Made by a program: the position numbers and the translations under genes. Source: PWQG01 sp050486205 (GTDB lineage Bacteria > Pseudomonadota > Gammaproteobacteria > Pseudomonadales > Pseudohongiellaceae). Taken from it: 64,000 nt of DNA. The stretch lies in contig JBJHCW010000003.1 of NCBI GenBank assembly GCA_050486205.1, positions 349,280-413,279 on the forward strand, written 5' to 3'. Numbering within the stretch: position 1 is the stretch's first letter; every line of letters begins with the position of its first letter. The notes below the pieces were generated by a model. That model made no database searches, was not told the DNA's origin, and worked only from the letters and a program-made list of their open reading frames with translations. This document shows, piece after piece, positions 36,515-44,463 of this stretch.

Positions 36515-37381
36515 ATGAGCGACGTGCAGGTTGATTGTCTGACCGATACACTGGAGCAGCGCCGGAAAACGTCGCGGTTCAATCGTTGCCGCAAGAATTT
36601 GCGACGCGATGCCGGTCGGGCGATTGCCGACTTCAACATGATTGAAGACGGTGATCTGGTCATGGTGTGTCTGTCGGGTGGCAAGGACTCCTTCACCATG
36701 CTGGATATCCTGCTGCATCTGCAAAAACACGCGCCGATTCACTTTGACATCAAGGCGGTGAATCTGGACCAGAAACAGCCGGGCTTTCCCGAGCATGTGC
36801 TGCCGGAATATCTGGCAAGCCTGGGAGTGGACTACCATATCATTGAGCAGGACACGTTCTCGGTGGTCAAGGAAAAGACCCCCGAAGGCAAGACCTACTG
36901 TGGCCTGTGTTCCCGCCTGCGCCGCGGAACCCTCTACAACTACGCCTGTCACATCGGTGCCACCAAGATAGCATTGGGGCATCATCGGGATGACATTGTG
37001 GAAACCCTGTTTCTGAATATGTTTTTTGGTGCCAAACTGAAAGCCATGCCGCCGAAACTGCTCAGTGATGACAAGCAGAATATTGTCATCCGGCCACTGG
37101 CCTACTGCAGTGAAAAGGAAATCGCCCGGTACGCCAAGCTGCGAGGTTTTCCCATCATTCCCTGCAATCTGTGTGGCACACAGGAGAACATGCAGCGACA
37201 GAATATCAAGGCCATGTTGCAGGAATGGGAGCGTCAGACACCAGGGCGGATTGACAACATATTCCGCAGCATCTGCAACGTTGAACCTTCCCAGTTGGGT
37301 GATATTGATCTTTTTCCGTTTCGCGAGTTGCGCAGGGAAGTGGACAGCAACGTGCGTATTGCTGCATTCAATGTCGGATGA
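36515..37381 (+). CDS. ttcA: tRNA 2-thiocytidine(32) synthetase TtcA
   Basis: A 288-residue ATP- and Fe-S-dependent tRNA thiolase that makes s2C32. It has the PP-loop SGGKDS (54-59) and the cluster-binding cysteines Cys129 and Cys132 (CGLC) with Cys217/Cys220 (CNLC). The sequence GHHRDDIVETLFLNMFFGAKLKAMPPKL is typical. It overlaps or abuts yheU, starting a compact run ttcA-yheU-tusA-exonuclease-pdxB in which every junction overlaps or nearly so. Two genes in this run (ttcA, tusA) concern sulfur transfer to tRNA. Confidence 0.95.
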   Translation: MSDVQVDCLTDTLEQRRKTSRFNRCRKNLRRDAGRAIADFNMIEDGDLVMVCLSGGKDSFTMLDILLHLQKHAPIHFDIKAVNLDQKQPGFPEHVLPEYLASLGVDYHIIEQDTFSVVKEKTPEGKTYCGLCSRLRRGTLYNYACHIGATKIALGHHRDDIVETLFLNMFFGAKLKAMPPKLLSDDKQNIVIRPLAYCSEKEIARYAKLRGFPIIPCNLCGTQENMQRQNIKAMLQEWERQTPGRIDNIFRSICNVEPSQLGDIDLFPFRELRREVDSNVRIAAFNVG

Positions 37382-37397
37382 AGAAGATGGGGCCTTT

Positions 37398-37637
37398 GTG
37401 CTGATACCCTGGCAGTCATTGTCGCAGGAAAGCCTGGATGGCGTGCTGGAAGAATTTGCCAGTCGCGAGGGGACCGAGTACGGTGATCAGGAGTATAGTC
37501 TGTCACAGAAAGTTGCCCAGTTGCGCCAGCAGCTGGAACGCGGTGAAGCAGTGATCGACTTTGATCCGGACACGCAGACTGTCAACCTTTTATCAAGCAA
37601 CGATCTTGCCGAGCACAGGGGCCGCCCCGATGAGTGA
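37398..37637 (+). CDS. yheU: YheU/UPF0270 family small protein
   Basis: A 79-residue protein matching the UPF0270 pattern: LIPWQSLSQESLDGVLEEFASREGTEYGDQEYSLSQKVAQLRQQLERGEAVIDFDP. I chose GTG 37398, which gives the family-like N-terminus M-L-I-P-W and has a GGGG run a few bases upstream. An in-frame ATG at 37371, overlapping the end of ttcA by 11 bp, would add nine acidic residues and cannot be excluded. The function of the family is unknown. The gene overlaps tusA by 8 bp. Confidence 0.82.
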   Translation: MLIPWQSLSQESLDGVLEEFASREGTEYGDQEYSLSQKVAQLRQQLERGEAVIDFDPDTQTVNLLSSNDLAEHRGRPDE

Positions 37638-37872
37638 TGCCGTCAACGCAAATGTATTTCTGGATGCCAGTGGGCTGTTCTGTCCGGAACCGGTGATGAT
37701 GTTGCATAACAGGATTCGTGACATGCAGGCGGGCGATGTGCTGGAGCTGACTGCAACGGATCCCTCGACCACACGCGACGTGCCAAAGTTCTGTCACTTT
37801 CTTGGTCATGAGTTACTGGATCAGCAAGAGCGCGATGGTCAATTCATCTATTACGTCAGAAAGAGTCATTGA
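37630..37872 (+). CDS. tusA: Sulfur carrier protein TusA
   Basis: An 80-residue SirA/TusA-like protein with the active-site motif LFCPEPVMML (Cys18), helix NRIRDMQAGDVLELTATDP and the C-terminal strand GQFIYYVRKS. TusA passes persulfide sulfur from IscS toward thiolated tRNA and other sulfur acceptors. I chose ATG 37630 inside the end of yheU; the frame stays open upstream, but the extra residues do not match the family. Adjacent to ttcA, which fits a tRNA-thiolation theme. Confidence 0.9.
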   Translation: MSDAVNANVFLDASGLFCPEPVMMLHNRIRDMQAGDVLELTATDPSTTRDVPKFCHFLGHELLDQQERDGQFIYYVRKSH

Positions 37873-38819
37873 TGGCGAGTGAACCTGCACGGGAAAGAGG
37901 TCCACTGTTCCTTGTTGATGCGTCTATCTATATTTTCCAGGCGCACTTTTCGCCGAATCTGACGGCGGAAGACAGACGCGGTGAGGACCAGAGTGCATTC
38001 ATGGGGTTCGCCCGTTTTCTGCTGCGATTTTTGCGCATCACCCGTCCAGAGCGGCTTGCCGTGGCGTTTGATGAGAGCCTGTTCTGCGGGTTCCGTCACC
38101 AGCTGTATCCTGAGTACAAATCCAACCGTGTCCTGCCCGATGAAAACCTGGCGCGTCAGCTGAAGGCCTGTGCCGCCCTGTGTGAGGTGCTGGGTGTAGC
38201 CGCTTTTGGCAGTGAAACCTATGAAGCCGATGACATCATTGGCACGCTGGCGTGCAATGTGCGCGCAGAGCAGCCGGGTCAGGTGATACGTATTGTCAGC
38301 CGCGACAAGGATCTTGCTCAATTGCTGCAGGGTGACAGTGACGAGCTCTGGGACTTTCATCGTGATCTGCGGCGCACGCGCCATGACATCATCACCCAGT
38401 ACGGCATCAGTCCCGAACAGTTTCCCTGTTACCTTGGTTTGACCGGTGACACCATAGACTGCATTCCCGGTGTGCCGGGGGTTGGTCCGGTAGCGGCACG
38501 GGCGCTGCTGCGCCATTTCGAGGCAATGGTGCAGATCTACAATCGCATTGATGAAGTGCCGCAACTTGGGTTTCGAGGCGCCAGAACCGCGGCTTCACGC
38601 CTGTTGGAGCATCAGCAGCAGGCCGAGCTCAGCCGGCGCCTGGCGACAATTGTGCAGCGTCCGCCGGTTGCTGATGAAGACTTCTGTCGTGCAGGCAGTT
38701 CCGAGCTGGGATTGCTGCCGTTGGACCCCGGCGCCTGGCAAGCGTTGATGAATCAGGAGGCGGTGAGAGAAAGCGAACAGGCGCGCCTGAAGATGATGCT
38801 GGAGGCGTGGCAGTCATGA
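37872..38819 (+). CDS. 5'-3' exonuclease / flap endonuclease (ExoIX/Pol I 5'-nuclease type)
   Basis: A 315-residue nuclease of the PIN-like 5'-3' exonuclease family. Metal-binding acidic motifs are LVDASIYIFQAHF, AVAFDE, YEADDIIGTLA and VSRDKDLAQLL, followed by the helix-hairpin-helix GVPGVGPVAARALL and the GDTIDCIPG segment. It corresponds to the stand-alone nuclease related to the N-terminal domain of DNA polymerase I. ATG 37872 overlaps the tusA stop by one base. The C-terminus is a polar helix of unclear role. Confidence 0.88.
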   Translation: MASEPARERGPLFLVDASIYIFQAHFSPNLTAEDRRGEDQSAFMGFARFLLRFLRITRPERLAVAFDESLFCGFRHQLYPEYKSNRVLPDENLARQLKACAALCEVLGVAAFGSETYEADDIIGTLACNVRAEQPGQVIRIVSRDKDLAQLLQGDSDELWDFHRDLRRTRHDIITQYGISPEQFPCYLGLTGDTIDCIPGVPGVGPVAARALLRHFEAMVQIYNRIDEVPQLGFRGARTAASRLLEHQQQAELSRRLATIVQRPPVADEDFCRAGSSELGLLPLDPGAWQALMNQEAVRESEQARLKMMLEAWQS

Positions 38820-39895
38820 TCATTGTGGCCGATGAAAATATACTGGACGTTACTGATGCCTTTCAGGCTTTCGGAGAATTGAGACTATTACCTGGGCGAC
38901 TCATTCGTGCGAGTGATCTGAAAGATGCCGATGCCCTGGTTGTGCGGTCGGTCACTCGCGTGGACGAGGCGCTGCTGGGCGGCAGCCAGGTGCGCTTTGT
39001 GGCCACGGCAACCAGCGGGCAGGATCATCTTGACCGGGATTGGCTGGCACGCACCGGTGTGCACGTGGCTGATGCCGCCGGTGCCAATGCCAATGCGGTA
39101 GTTGAATACGTGATCCAGGCATTGTGCGAAATACATGATGTGCAAAGCCCGGACGTGCTTGCCCGCCGGCTGCAGGGTAAGCGCCTTGCCGTTGTTGGTG
39201 CCGGTCATGTCGGTTCCCGATTGCTCCGGTTTTGCACAATCACCGGTATTCAATGTGTGGTGTGTGACCCTTTCCTTGACCGCCTGTCGCCCAGGCTGGC
39301 GCATCTGCCGCGTGTGGATCTTGAGGAGGCGCTGGACTGTGAGCTGATCAGCCTGCATGTGCCGCTGACTGATGAAGGTCCTCATCCCACACGCAATATG
39401 CTGGATGCCAACCGCATTGCTGCTCTGGCGCCGGGCACGGTACTGGTCAATACCGCCAGGGGAGAAGTGCTTGATGCCGTGGCATTACACAAGCGACTCA
39501 GCCAACTTGACGACCTGAATGTGGTGCTGGACGTCTATCCCGATGAGCCGGAAATTGACCGGCAGTTGTGTGAGAGGCTCAGTATTGCCACGCCGCACAT
39601 CGCCGGCTACAGCGTGGAAGCCAAGCAGGCAGCCACCCAGCGGGTGCTGGCCGCATTTTGTTCGTACTTTGATCTGCCGATGTTTGAAGCTTTTCCCCCG
39701 GGCGGATCCGGTGGTGACCCTCTGGCATCCGGCGCGTCAGCTGTCGGCGACGGATTTTCGCCGTACGCAGTCAGTCAGGCATTTCTGGAACAGATCCGCG
39801 CTGTGCCGACAGACCAGTCACTTGCGCCGGTGTTCGATCGGATGCGCAAGGATCTGAGAGCCCGCCGGGAGCTCGGGCTCATGCGTGGCGTTTAG
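38816..39895 (+). CDS. pdxB: Erythronate-4-phosphate dehydrogenase PdxB
   Basis: A 359-residue D-2-hydroxyacid dehydrogenase that oxidises 4-phosphoerythronate in pyridoxal 5'-phosphate biosynthesis. The N-terminus IIVADENI, ADALVVRSVTRVDEALL, FVATATSGQDHLD and NANAVVEYVIQAL are PdxB signatures. The NAD motif is VVGAGHVGSRL (GAGHVG 128-133). A PdxB-type C-terminal dimerisation part follows. ATG 38816 overlaps the exonuclease stop (ATGA), with GGAGG 10 nt upstream; GTG 38807 in frame is too close to that site. Its 3' end overlaps convergent alaA by 17 bp. Confidence 0.93.
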   Translation: MIIVADENILDVTDAFQAFGELRLLPGRLIRASDLKDADALVVRSVTRVDEALLGGSQVRFVATATSGQDHLDRDWLARTGVHVADAAGANANAVVEYVIQALCEIHDVQSPDVLARRLQGKRLAVVGAGHVGSRLLRFCTITGIQCVVCDPFLDRLSPRLAHLPRVDLEEALDCELISLHVPLTDEGPHPTRNMLDANRIAALAPGTVLVNTARGEVLDAVALHKRLSQLDDLNVVLDVYPDEPEIDRQLCERLSIATPHIAGYSVEAKQAATQRVLAAFCSYFDLPMFEAFPPGGSGGDPLASGASAVGDGFSPYAVSQAFLEQIRAVPTDQSLAPVFDRMRKDLRARRELGLMRGV

Positions 39896-41102
39896 CCCAC
39901 TTTGCCAGGAAACGCTCCAGCTTGCTGATGGCCTGTTGCATGACATCCTGGGTTGGAAGAAACACGATGCGCACGTGCTGGGTGTCGGCGATGTTGAAAC
40001 CACTTCCCTGGACCAGCAGTATCTTTTCGGTGGCAAGTAACTCCAGCACAAAGTGTGTGTCGTTTGTGATGGGATACATGTCCGGGTCCAGGCGCGGGAA
40101 CATGTAGATGGCCCCTTTTGGCTTGACGCAGCTGACACCGGGAATTTGTGTAAGCGCATCCCAGGCCACGTCGCGTTGATCGCGCAGGCGCCCACCGGGA
40201 ACAATCAGCTCGTTGATGCTCTGGTAGCCACCCAGCGCGGTCTGTACCGCATGCTGGGCCGGCACGTTGGCACACAGGCGCATATTGGACAGCACCTCCA
40301 GGCCTTCGATGTAATTGCCGGCATGTTGCTTGTTGCCGCTCAGTATCATCCAGCCAGAGCGGAAGCCGGCAAGACGGTAGGATTTGGACAGGCCGTTGAA
40401 GGTGACCACAAAAAGGTCGTCAGCCAGTGAGGCCAGCGGAATGTGCCTGGCCTCTTCATACAGGATCTTGCTGTAGATCTCGTCGGCAAAAACGATCAGT
40501 TCGTTTTCGCGTGCCACACGAATCACTTCCAGCAACAGGTCCTTGCTGTACACCGAGCCGGTAGGGTTGTTCGGGTTGATGATGACAATGGCGCGGGTGC
40601 TCTTGCTGATCTTGCTTTCAATGTCGACGATATCGGGAAACCAGTCGGCACTTTCGTCACAGATGTAGTGCACCGGATTGCCGCCGCTGAGACTGACGGC
40701 AGCCGTCCAAAGCGGATAGTCGGGAGCCGGGATCAGTACTTCGTCGCCATTGTTGAGAAGTGCCTGCATGGCCATCACAATCAATTCACTGACACCATTG
40801 CCAAGATAGATGTCATTGATTTCAACGCCATCAATTCCCAGTTGCTGGCATTCCTGCATGATTGCCTTACGGGCGCTGAACAGACCTTTGGAGTCGCTGT
40901 AGCCTTGCGCATCGGGCAGGTTCAGGATGACGTCCTGTATGATTTCGTCAGGCGCTTCAAAACCGAAGGCACCGGGGTTGCCGATGTTCAGTTTCAGAAT
41001 ACGATTGCCTTCCTCTTCCAGGCGCTTGGCTTCTTCCAGGACCGGGCCTCGAATGTCATAACAGACGCGGGCCAGCTTCTCGGATTGCTTGACGGGTTTC
41101 AT
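39879..41102 (-). CDS. alaA: AlaA-like glutamate-pyruvate aminotransferase
   Basis: A 407-residue PLP-dependent fold-type I aminotransferase. Signatures are the N-terminal KQSEKLARVCYDIRGPVLEEAKRLEEEGNRILKLNIGNP, substrate and cofactor residues NPNNPTG (Asn179), Asp207-x-x-Tyr210 (FADEIYSK), and the Schiff-base lysine Lys240 in FNGLSKSYRLAGFRSGW. Close overall to E. coli AlaA, which makes alanine from pyruvate and glutamate. Divergent from msrB, convergent with and overlapping pdxB, which makes a PLP-pathway enzyme its neighbour. Confidence 0.92.
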   Translation of the reverse strand: MKPVKQSEKLARVCYDIRGPVLEEAKRLEEEGNRILKLNIGNPGAFGFEAPDEIIQDVILNLPDAQGYSDSKGLFSARKAIMQECQQLGIDGVEINDIYLGNGVSELIVMAMQALLNNGDEVLIPAPDYPLWTAAVSLSGGNPVHYICDESADWFPDIVDIESKISKSTRAIVIINPNNPTGSVYSKDLLLEVIRVARENELIVFADEIYSKILYEEARHIPLASLADDLFVVTFNGLSKSYRLAGFRSGWMILSGNKQHAGNYIEGLEVLSNMRLCANVPAQHAVQTALGGYQSINELIVPGGRLRDQRDVAWDALTQIPGVSCVKPKGAIYMFPRLDPDMYPITNDTHFVLELLATEKILLVQGSGFNIADTQHVRIVFLPTQDVMQQAISKLERFLAKWAKRHA

Positions 41103-41138
41103 TGACGATTCCTGCGCGGGCTTCCCGGCCGGCGGCTA

Positions 41139-41147
41139 TGGTATAGT
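41139..41147 (+). promoter_or_regulatory. Extended -10 promoter of msrB
   Basis: TG-G-TATAGT upstream of msrB, giving a start near 41154 and a leader of about 70 nt. No -35 hexamer is obvious at the normal distance. Confidence 0.45.
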
Positions 41148-41223
41148 AAAGCGCGGTATTGTATGGCGTGCAGGGCGCCCCCGCAACAGCAAGCGTCAGC
41201 ACAGGCACGAACAGGAGAATCAA

Positions 41224-41595
41224 ATGAGCGAGAAAAAGCTTGATGATATGGCCCGTCACGTCCTTGAAGAGGGTGGTACCGAGCGTGCATTTACCGGCAA
41301 GTATCATGACACCAAGACGCCGGGAACCTATCGCTGTGCCAGGTGCAATGCAGTCCTGTTTGACTCGGACACCAAATATGATTCAGGTTCGGGCTGGCCC
41401 AGCTTCTATGCCCCCAAAGTTGATGAGGCGGTGGGGGAGAAGCGTGATACCAGCCATGGTATGGTGCGAACAGAAGTGGTCTGTCAGAACTGTGGTGGTC
41501 ACCTCGGGCACGTATTCGAGGACGGGCCGGCGCCGACCGGACTGCGTTACTGTATCAACTCGGCGGCACTGGAACTGGAGGAACGGGACGCATAA
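41224..41595 (+). CDS. msrB: Peptide methionine-(R)-S-oxide reductase MsrB
   Basis: A 123-residue enzyme that reduces methionine-R-sulfoxide in oxidised proteins. Four zinc cysteines (Cys38, Cys41, Cys87, Cys90) and the catalytic Cys110 in GLRYCINSAALEL are all present, with the SGSGWPSFYAP and GHLGHVFEDGP motifs. I chose ATG 41224, with AGGAGA about 7 nt upstream. No signal peptide, so it is cytoplasmic. Confidence 0.95.
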   Translation: MSEKKLDDMARHVLEEGGTERAFTGKYHDTKTPGTYRCARCNAVLFDSDTKYDSGSGWPSFYAPKVDEAVGEKRDTSHGMVRTEVVCQNCGGHLGHVFEDGPAPTGLRYCINSAALELEERDA

Positions 41596-41748
41596 CTCGT
41601 CATTCACACACCCTGCATCCCGCTTTTATGCTCTGTCATCGTCAGCGCAATTGTCTGAGGACTACCTGCCGTTACACGGTTCCGATGCGATCATCCGGTA
41701 GTGTGGCGCTGCAACTGTGCCCGGCTGGCCAGTACGGTGGTGATTTGC

Positions 41749-42573
41749 ATGCGTGACGGCCGGCGCAGGGTGACACTACTGGCCGGTGTGGTGGCTATCC
41801 TGGTCGTGCCGGTTGCTTGCCGGGCGGCTGCAACCGAGCCCGTCAGCACCTTGTCCCTGGGTGCCTACACCAGCCGTGGTGACTACGGCGAAGAGAAGAA
41901 TACAGACGTGTATTACCTGCCGGTATCGCTGGAACACGCGGTATCAGGTTGGCGCGTTCGCATGACAGTTCCCTATCTGCGTATAGATGGTCCCGGCACT
42001 GTGCTGGTCAATGTCGGTGGTGTGTCTCGACCGGGCGTGCCCAATGAAGACTATGATGACGAACGGGTGTCCTCTCGCGGGGTCGGGGATGTCACCATCA
42101 ATGTGACACGGGAACTGCCTGTGCTGACTGACTGGATGCCGTTCATGGACCTGGGTGTGGAAATCAAACTGCCCACTGCCGATGCCAGCCGCGGCCTTGG
42201 CACGGGTGCTGCTGACATTGCTCTGCAGACGGATTTTTATCAGATGATTGGTACATCGACTGCATTTGCAACGCTGGGCTACCGGTTCAGGGGGCGCTCG
42301 GACTGGTTTGAGGGCTTGCAGGATTCAGTGTATGTGTCGACAGGTTTGATGAGGCCCTGGCAGCCGGAGACCTGGGCGGGTGAGTGGACCTGGGGTGTGA
42401 TATATGACTATCGTCAGGCCGCCTCAACCCTGTCACGGGAAACCCACGAGGTTCTGCCCTTTGTGTCGTGGGCCCCACTGCCGGCTTTGTCCGTGATGGT
42501 CTATGTGAGCAGAGGGTTCACCCGGGACAGTCCGGACTATGCTGCAGGCGTGCAGTTCGGCGTGCGGTGGTGA
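41749..42573 (+). CDS. Putative outer-membrane beta-barrel protein
   Basis: About 274 residues, with a signal peptide (RRRVTLLAGVVAILVVPVACRAAA) and then repeated amphipathic strands typical of outer-membrane barrels. Recognisable phrases are LSLGAYTSRGDYGEEKNTDVYYLPVSLEHAVSGWRVRMTVPYLRI, GVGDVTINVTREL, GVEIKLPTADASRGLGTGAADIALQ and a C-terminus ending in Trp (GVQFGVRW). The GVGD and KLPT...LGTG pattern resembles the MetA-pathway/transporter barrel family. I chose ATG 41749 (GGTGGTGA upstream); GTG 41701 in frame would add 16 residues before the signal. Substrate unknown. Confidence 0.65.
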   Translation: MRDGRRRVTLLAGVVAILVVPVACRAAATEPVSTLSLGAYTSRGDYGEEKNTDVYYLPVSLEHAVSGWRVRMTVPYLRIDGPGTVLVNVGGVSRPGVPNEDYDDERVSSRGVGDVTINVTRELPVLTDWMPFMDLGVEIKLPTADASRGLGTGAADIALQTDFYQMIGTSTAFATLGYRFRGRSDWFEGLQDSVYVSTGLMRPWQPETWAGEWTWGVIYDYRQAASTLSRETHEVLPFVSWAPLPALSVMVYVSRGFTRDSPDYAAGVQFGVRW

Positions 42574-42598
42574 CAGGACCGGAAAACGGACGGACAGA

Positions 42599-43408
42599 TC
42601 AGATTCGCATTGGCACCGGGCGCGGGGCAGGCATCGACGCCCCCTGAACCGGGCGCATTCTCTGGAATGGTGGTAGCTCGGGGCGCTGGATGCGTTCCGG
42701 ACTCACGCGATGCTCGCCGTTTTCCTCTGCCTCAGCGGCAGGTTCTGCACTCAGTGATGGCTCATCATCTGACTGGCCGGCCAGTTCGACAGCTCGCACG
42801 GGTTCATGTGTTGGCACTGATACATCGACGTCGGGCGCGGCTTCCGGGCTGCCACGGTCAGGCAGTTCAAACGGATCGATCTGTTCGGCCAGAGCGCGGC
42901 GCGGTGTCGGGTCGGTAACCTCAATTTCAACACGGATCTCTGTATCGGCCACATCCTGACCGGCTGCATCGGCCAATTCCTGACGGCGTTGCTGAACCGG
43001 GGTCAGGGGTTCCAGTCCAATGTACTCCTCATCGCTGACCACAGGTGGTCTCAGTGCCGGCAGCTCTTCTCTTGGGTCAGAAGGGCGCGGTATTTCGGCG
43101 GTCTCCAGCACGCTGTCGATGGAGCGGATCAGCGCTGGCAGGACCGTGTCATCTGTTGTCGGGGCATGCTCGTCCTCCGGTAGCTCGTCGGTAACACTGA
43201 AGAACGGGCTCGGACCACCTGTGCCCCCGAAACCGCTGCCGCCAAAGTCACCCGACCTGCCAGTGCCGCCCATGCCACTGCCTTCATCATCGCCGCCGAT
43301 TATCTTGCCAATGCTGGCCGTGGCGAGCGCCAGGCTGCAGAGAAACAGCAGTCCGGCCAGGAGCAGGGCAACGGGATAACTGCGGATGGCTTGGATGGCT
43401 CTAGGCAT
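42599..43408 (-). CDS. Membrane-anchored Gly-rich protein of unknown function
   Basis: A 269-residue protein with one N-terminal membrane segment (YPVALLLAGLLFLCSLALATASI), then a Gly-rich stretch with repeated GGTG (GSGMGGTGRSGDFGGSGFGGTGG) and a long acidic, Pro-rich, probably disordered tail. No enzyme motif. Its ATG lies inside the last codons of the DUF6502 gene (8-bp overlap, AATGCCTAG), so its translation is coupled to that gene. I recall GGTG-type exported proteins beside DUF6502 genes in other Gammaproteobacteria; that recollection is not checked here. Confidence 0.65.
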   Translation of the reverse strand: MPRAIQAIRSYPVALLLAGLLFLCSLALATASIGKIIGGDDEGSGMGGTGRSGDFGGSGFGGTGGPSPFFSVTDELPEDEHAPTTDDTVLPALIRSIDSVLETAEIPRPSDPREELPALRPPVVSDEEYIGLEPLTPVQQRRQELADAAGQDVADTEIRVEIEVTDPTPRRALAEQIDPFELPDRGSPEAAPDVDVSVPTHEPVRAVELAGQSDDEPSLSAEPAAEAEENGEHRVSPERIQRPELPPFQRMRPVQGASMPAPRPVPMRI

Positions 43409-44351
43409 TGTGTTGGCCTTCAGGTGTGCCTGTTTCGCTCACTGGATCGCCGCTGTCTGAATCGCTGCGATAGCAAGTATTGTAATTGAAAACACCAAAA
43501 TTGATACGGTATGCATCACCGTTTTTGTAAGCCGTTGCGTCGCTGTTCTGCCTGTCGCGCTGCTGCAGCGCAAGCGCTCGTGTGTTCAGCGTTCGCAGGG
43601 CGTGCATGCCTGCCTGGTCTGCCAGTGCCGCCAGTTCTTTGACCGAGGCCAGTGAAAGGCCGTCATAATAGACGCTGCGATCGAAGAAAGGGGGTTGCCC
43701 GCCCGACAGGTTATGGGTGCTGGCGCTGATGTGGTCGTGAAGGTTCTTGCCAAAAAAGAACACTTTCTCGTCGAAACCCGAATCGGGGGTAAACGCGCCT
43801 GTATTCAGAATGATGCGGCCATGGTCGTCCTGATGTGCAATGCCCAGGTGTAACCAGTCATCCAGGATGACACGGGGCCTGATGTCCTGCTTGCACACAC
43901 GCTCGACCAGGTCATCAAAACTGGGCCTGGTCTGCTTGTCGTTGGAACGAAGTGCCAGGGGCAGCGGTTCGCCAGCATTGTCCTGAAATTCTTCCGAACC
44001 CAGCCAGTAGGCGATCAGCCTGGCACCGGTGGAGATGTTTGAGGGCAATTCCTGAGCGTCCGGGTCAGCACTGCGAAGGCGTTTTACATCCTTGCGGTGC
44101 ACGCCGGTCAGCAGATTGATGCGGCTGTCGGACTGACGTCTGGATTCAACACGAAACTCCTGTTCCGCCACTTCCACGTAAAGTGACTTCAACAGGTTGA
44201 TCAGAAACGGATAGGTGATCTGATGGCTGATCAGCAATTTCACCAACGGGCGCAGCAGTTTCTGAACGGCTTTGACCAGCACGGTCGGCGGATGTGCGGC
44301 AGCGACCGGGGTGTTCTGCGCGCCTGATTTGTCGGAAGCTTTGCTGCTCAT
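43401..44351 (-). CDS. DUF6502 family protein, putative DNA-binding regulator
   Basis: A 316-residue DUF6502 protein. The N-terminal part reads as a winged-helix-like region: VQKLLRPLVKLLISHQITYPFLINLLKSLYVEVAEQEF, then SDSRINLLTGVHRKDVKRLR, whose LLTGVHRKDV looks like an HTH recognition helix. The rest (PRVILDDWLHLGIAHQDDHGRIILNTGAF, VFFFGKNLHDHISASTHNLSGG) is the conserved DUF6502 body. I chose ATG 44351: a -10 box TATACT ends 7 nt before it, so the mRNA would be leaderless, and no Shine-Dalgarno is present. The frame extends to 44492 but would cross the divergent promoter and hydrolase start. Regulator function is inferred. Confidence 0.78.
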   Translation of the reverse strand: MSSKASDKSGAQNTPVAAAHPPTVLVKAVQKLLRPLVKLLISHQITYPFLINLLKSLYVEVAEQEFRVESRRQSDSRINLLTGVHRKDVKRLRSADPDAQELPSNISTGARLIAYWLGSEEFQDNAGEPLPLALRSNDKQTRPSFDDLVERVCKQDIRPRVILDDWLHLGIAHQDDHGRIILNTGAFTPDSGFDEKVFFFGKNLHDHISASTHNLSGGQPPFFDRSVYYDGLSLASVKELAALADQAGMHALRTLNTRALALQQRDRQNSDATAYKNGDAYRINFGVFNYNTCYRSDSDSGDPVSETGTPEGQHNA

Positions 44352-44357
44352 GGGGCA

Positions 44358-44363
44358 AGTATA
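44358..44363 (-). promoter_or_regulatory. -10 box of the DUF6502 gene (leaderless start)
   Basis: TATACT on the minus strand, its last base 7 nt upstream of the A of ATG 44351. Palindrome O1 lies immediately upstream, in the spacer/-35 region. Confidence 0.6.
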
Positions 44364-44369
44364 GCAGTG

Positions 44370-44386
44370 GTGGGAATAAATCCCAC
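44370..44386. promoter_or_regulatory. Operator-like palindrome O1
   Basis: GTGGGA-ATAAA-TCCCAC, perfect 6-5-6 inverted repeat just upstream of the DUF6502 -10 box. Differs from O2 at one base of 17. Centres of O1 and O2 are 39 bp apart. Confidence 0.7.
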
Positions 44387-44403
44387 ATTTTGTTTTATCA
44401 GTA

Positions 44404-44432
44404 TTGACGTGGGAATAATTCCCACTTATTAT
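44404..44432 (+). promoter_or_regulatory. Sigma-70 promoter of the hydrolase with operator O2 in the spacer
   Basis: TTGACG (44404-44409), exactly 17 bp, TATTAT (44427-44432): five of six matches in each hexamer. The perfect 8-1-8 palindrome GTGGGAAT-A-ATTCCCAC (O2, 44409-44425) fills the spacer, so a protein bound there would exclude RNA polymerase. The predicted leader to ATG 44464 is about 25 nt. Confidence 0.8.
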
Positions 44433-44463
44433 CGGTTCACACTGTTTGAGAGTGACCGACAAC

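Noticed and set aside
35972..36985. Long minus-strand open frame (337 codons) across fadB and ttcA
   Set aside because: Lies antisense to two unmistakable genes with conserved catalytic residues; composition is that of a shadow frame.
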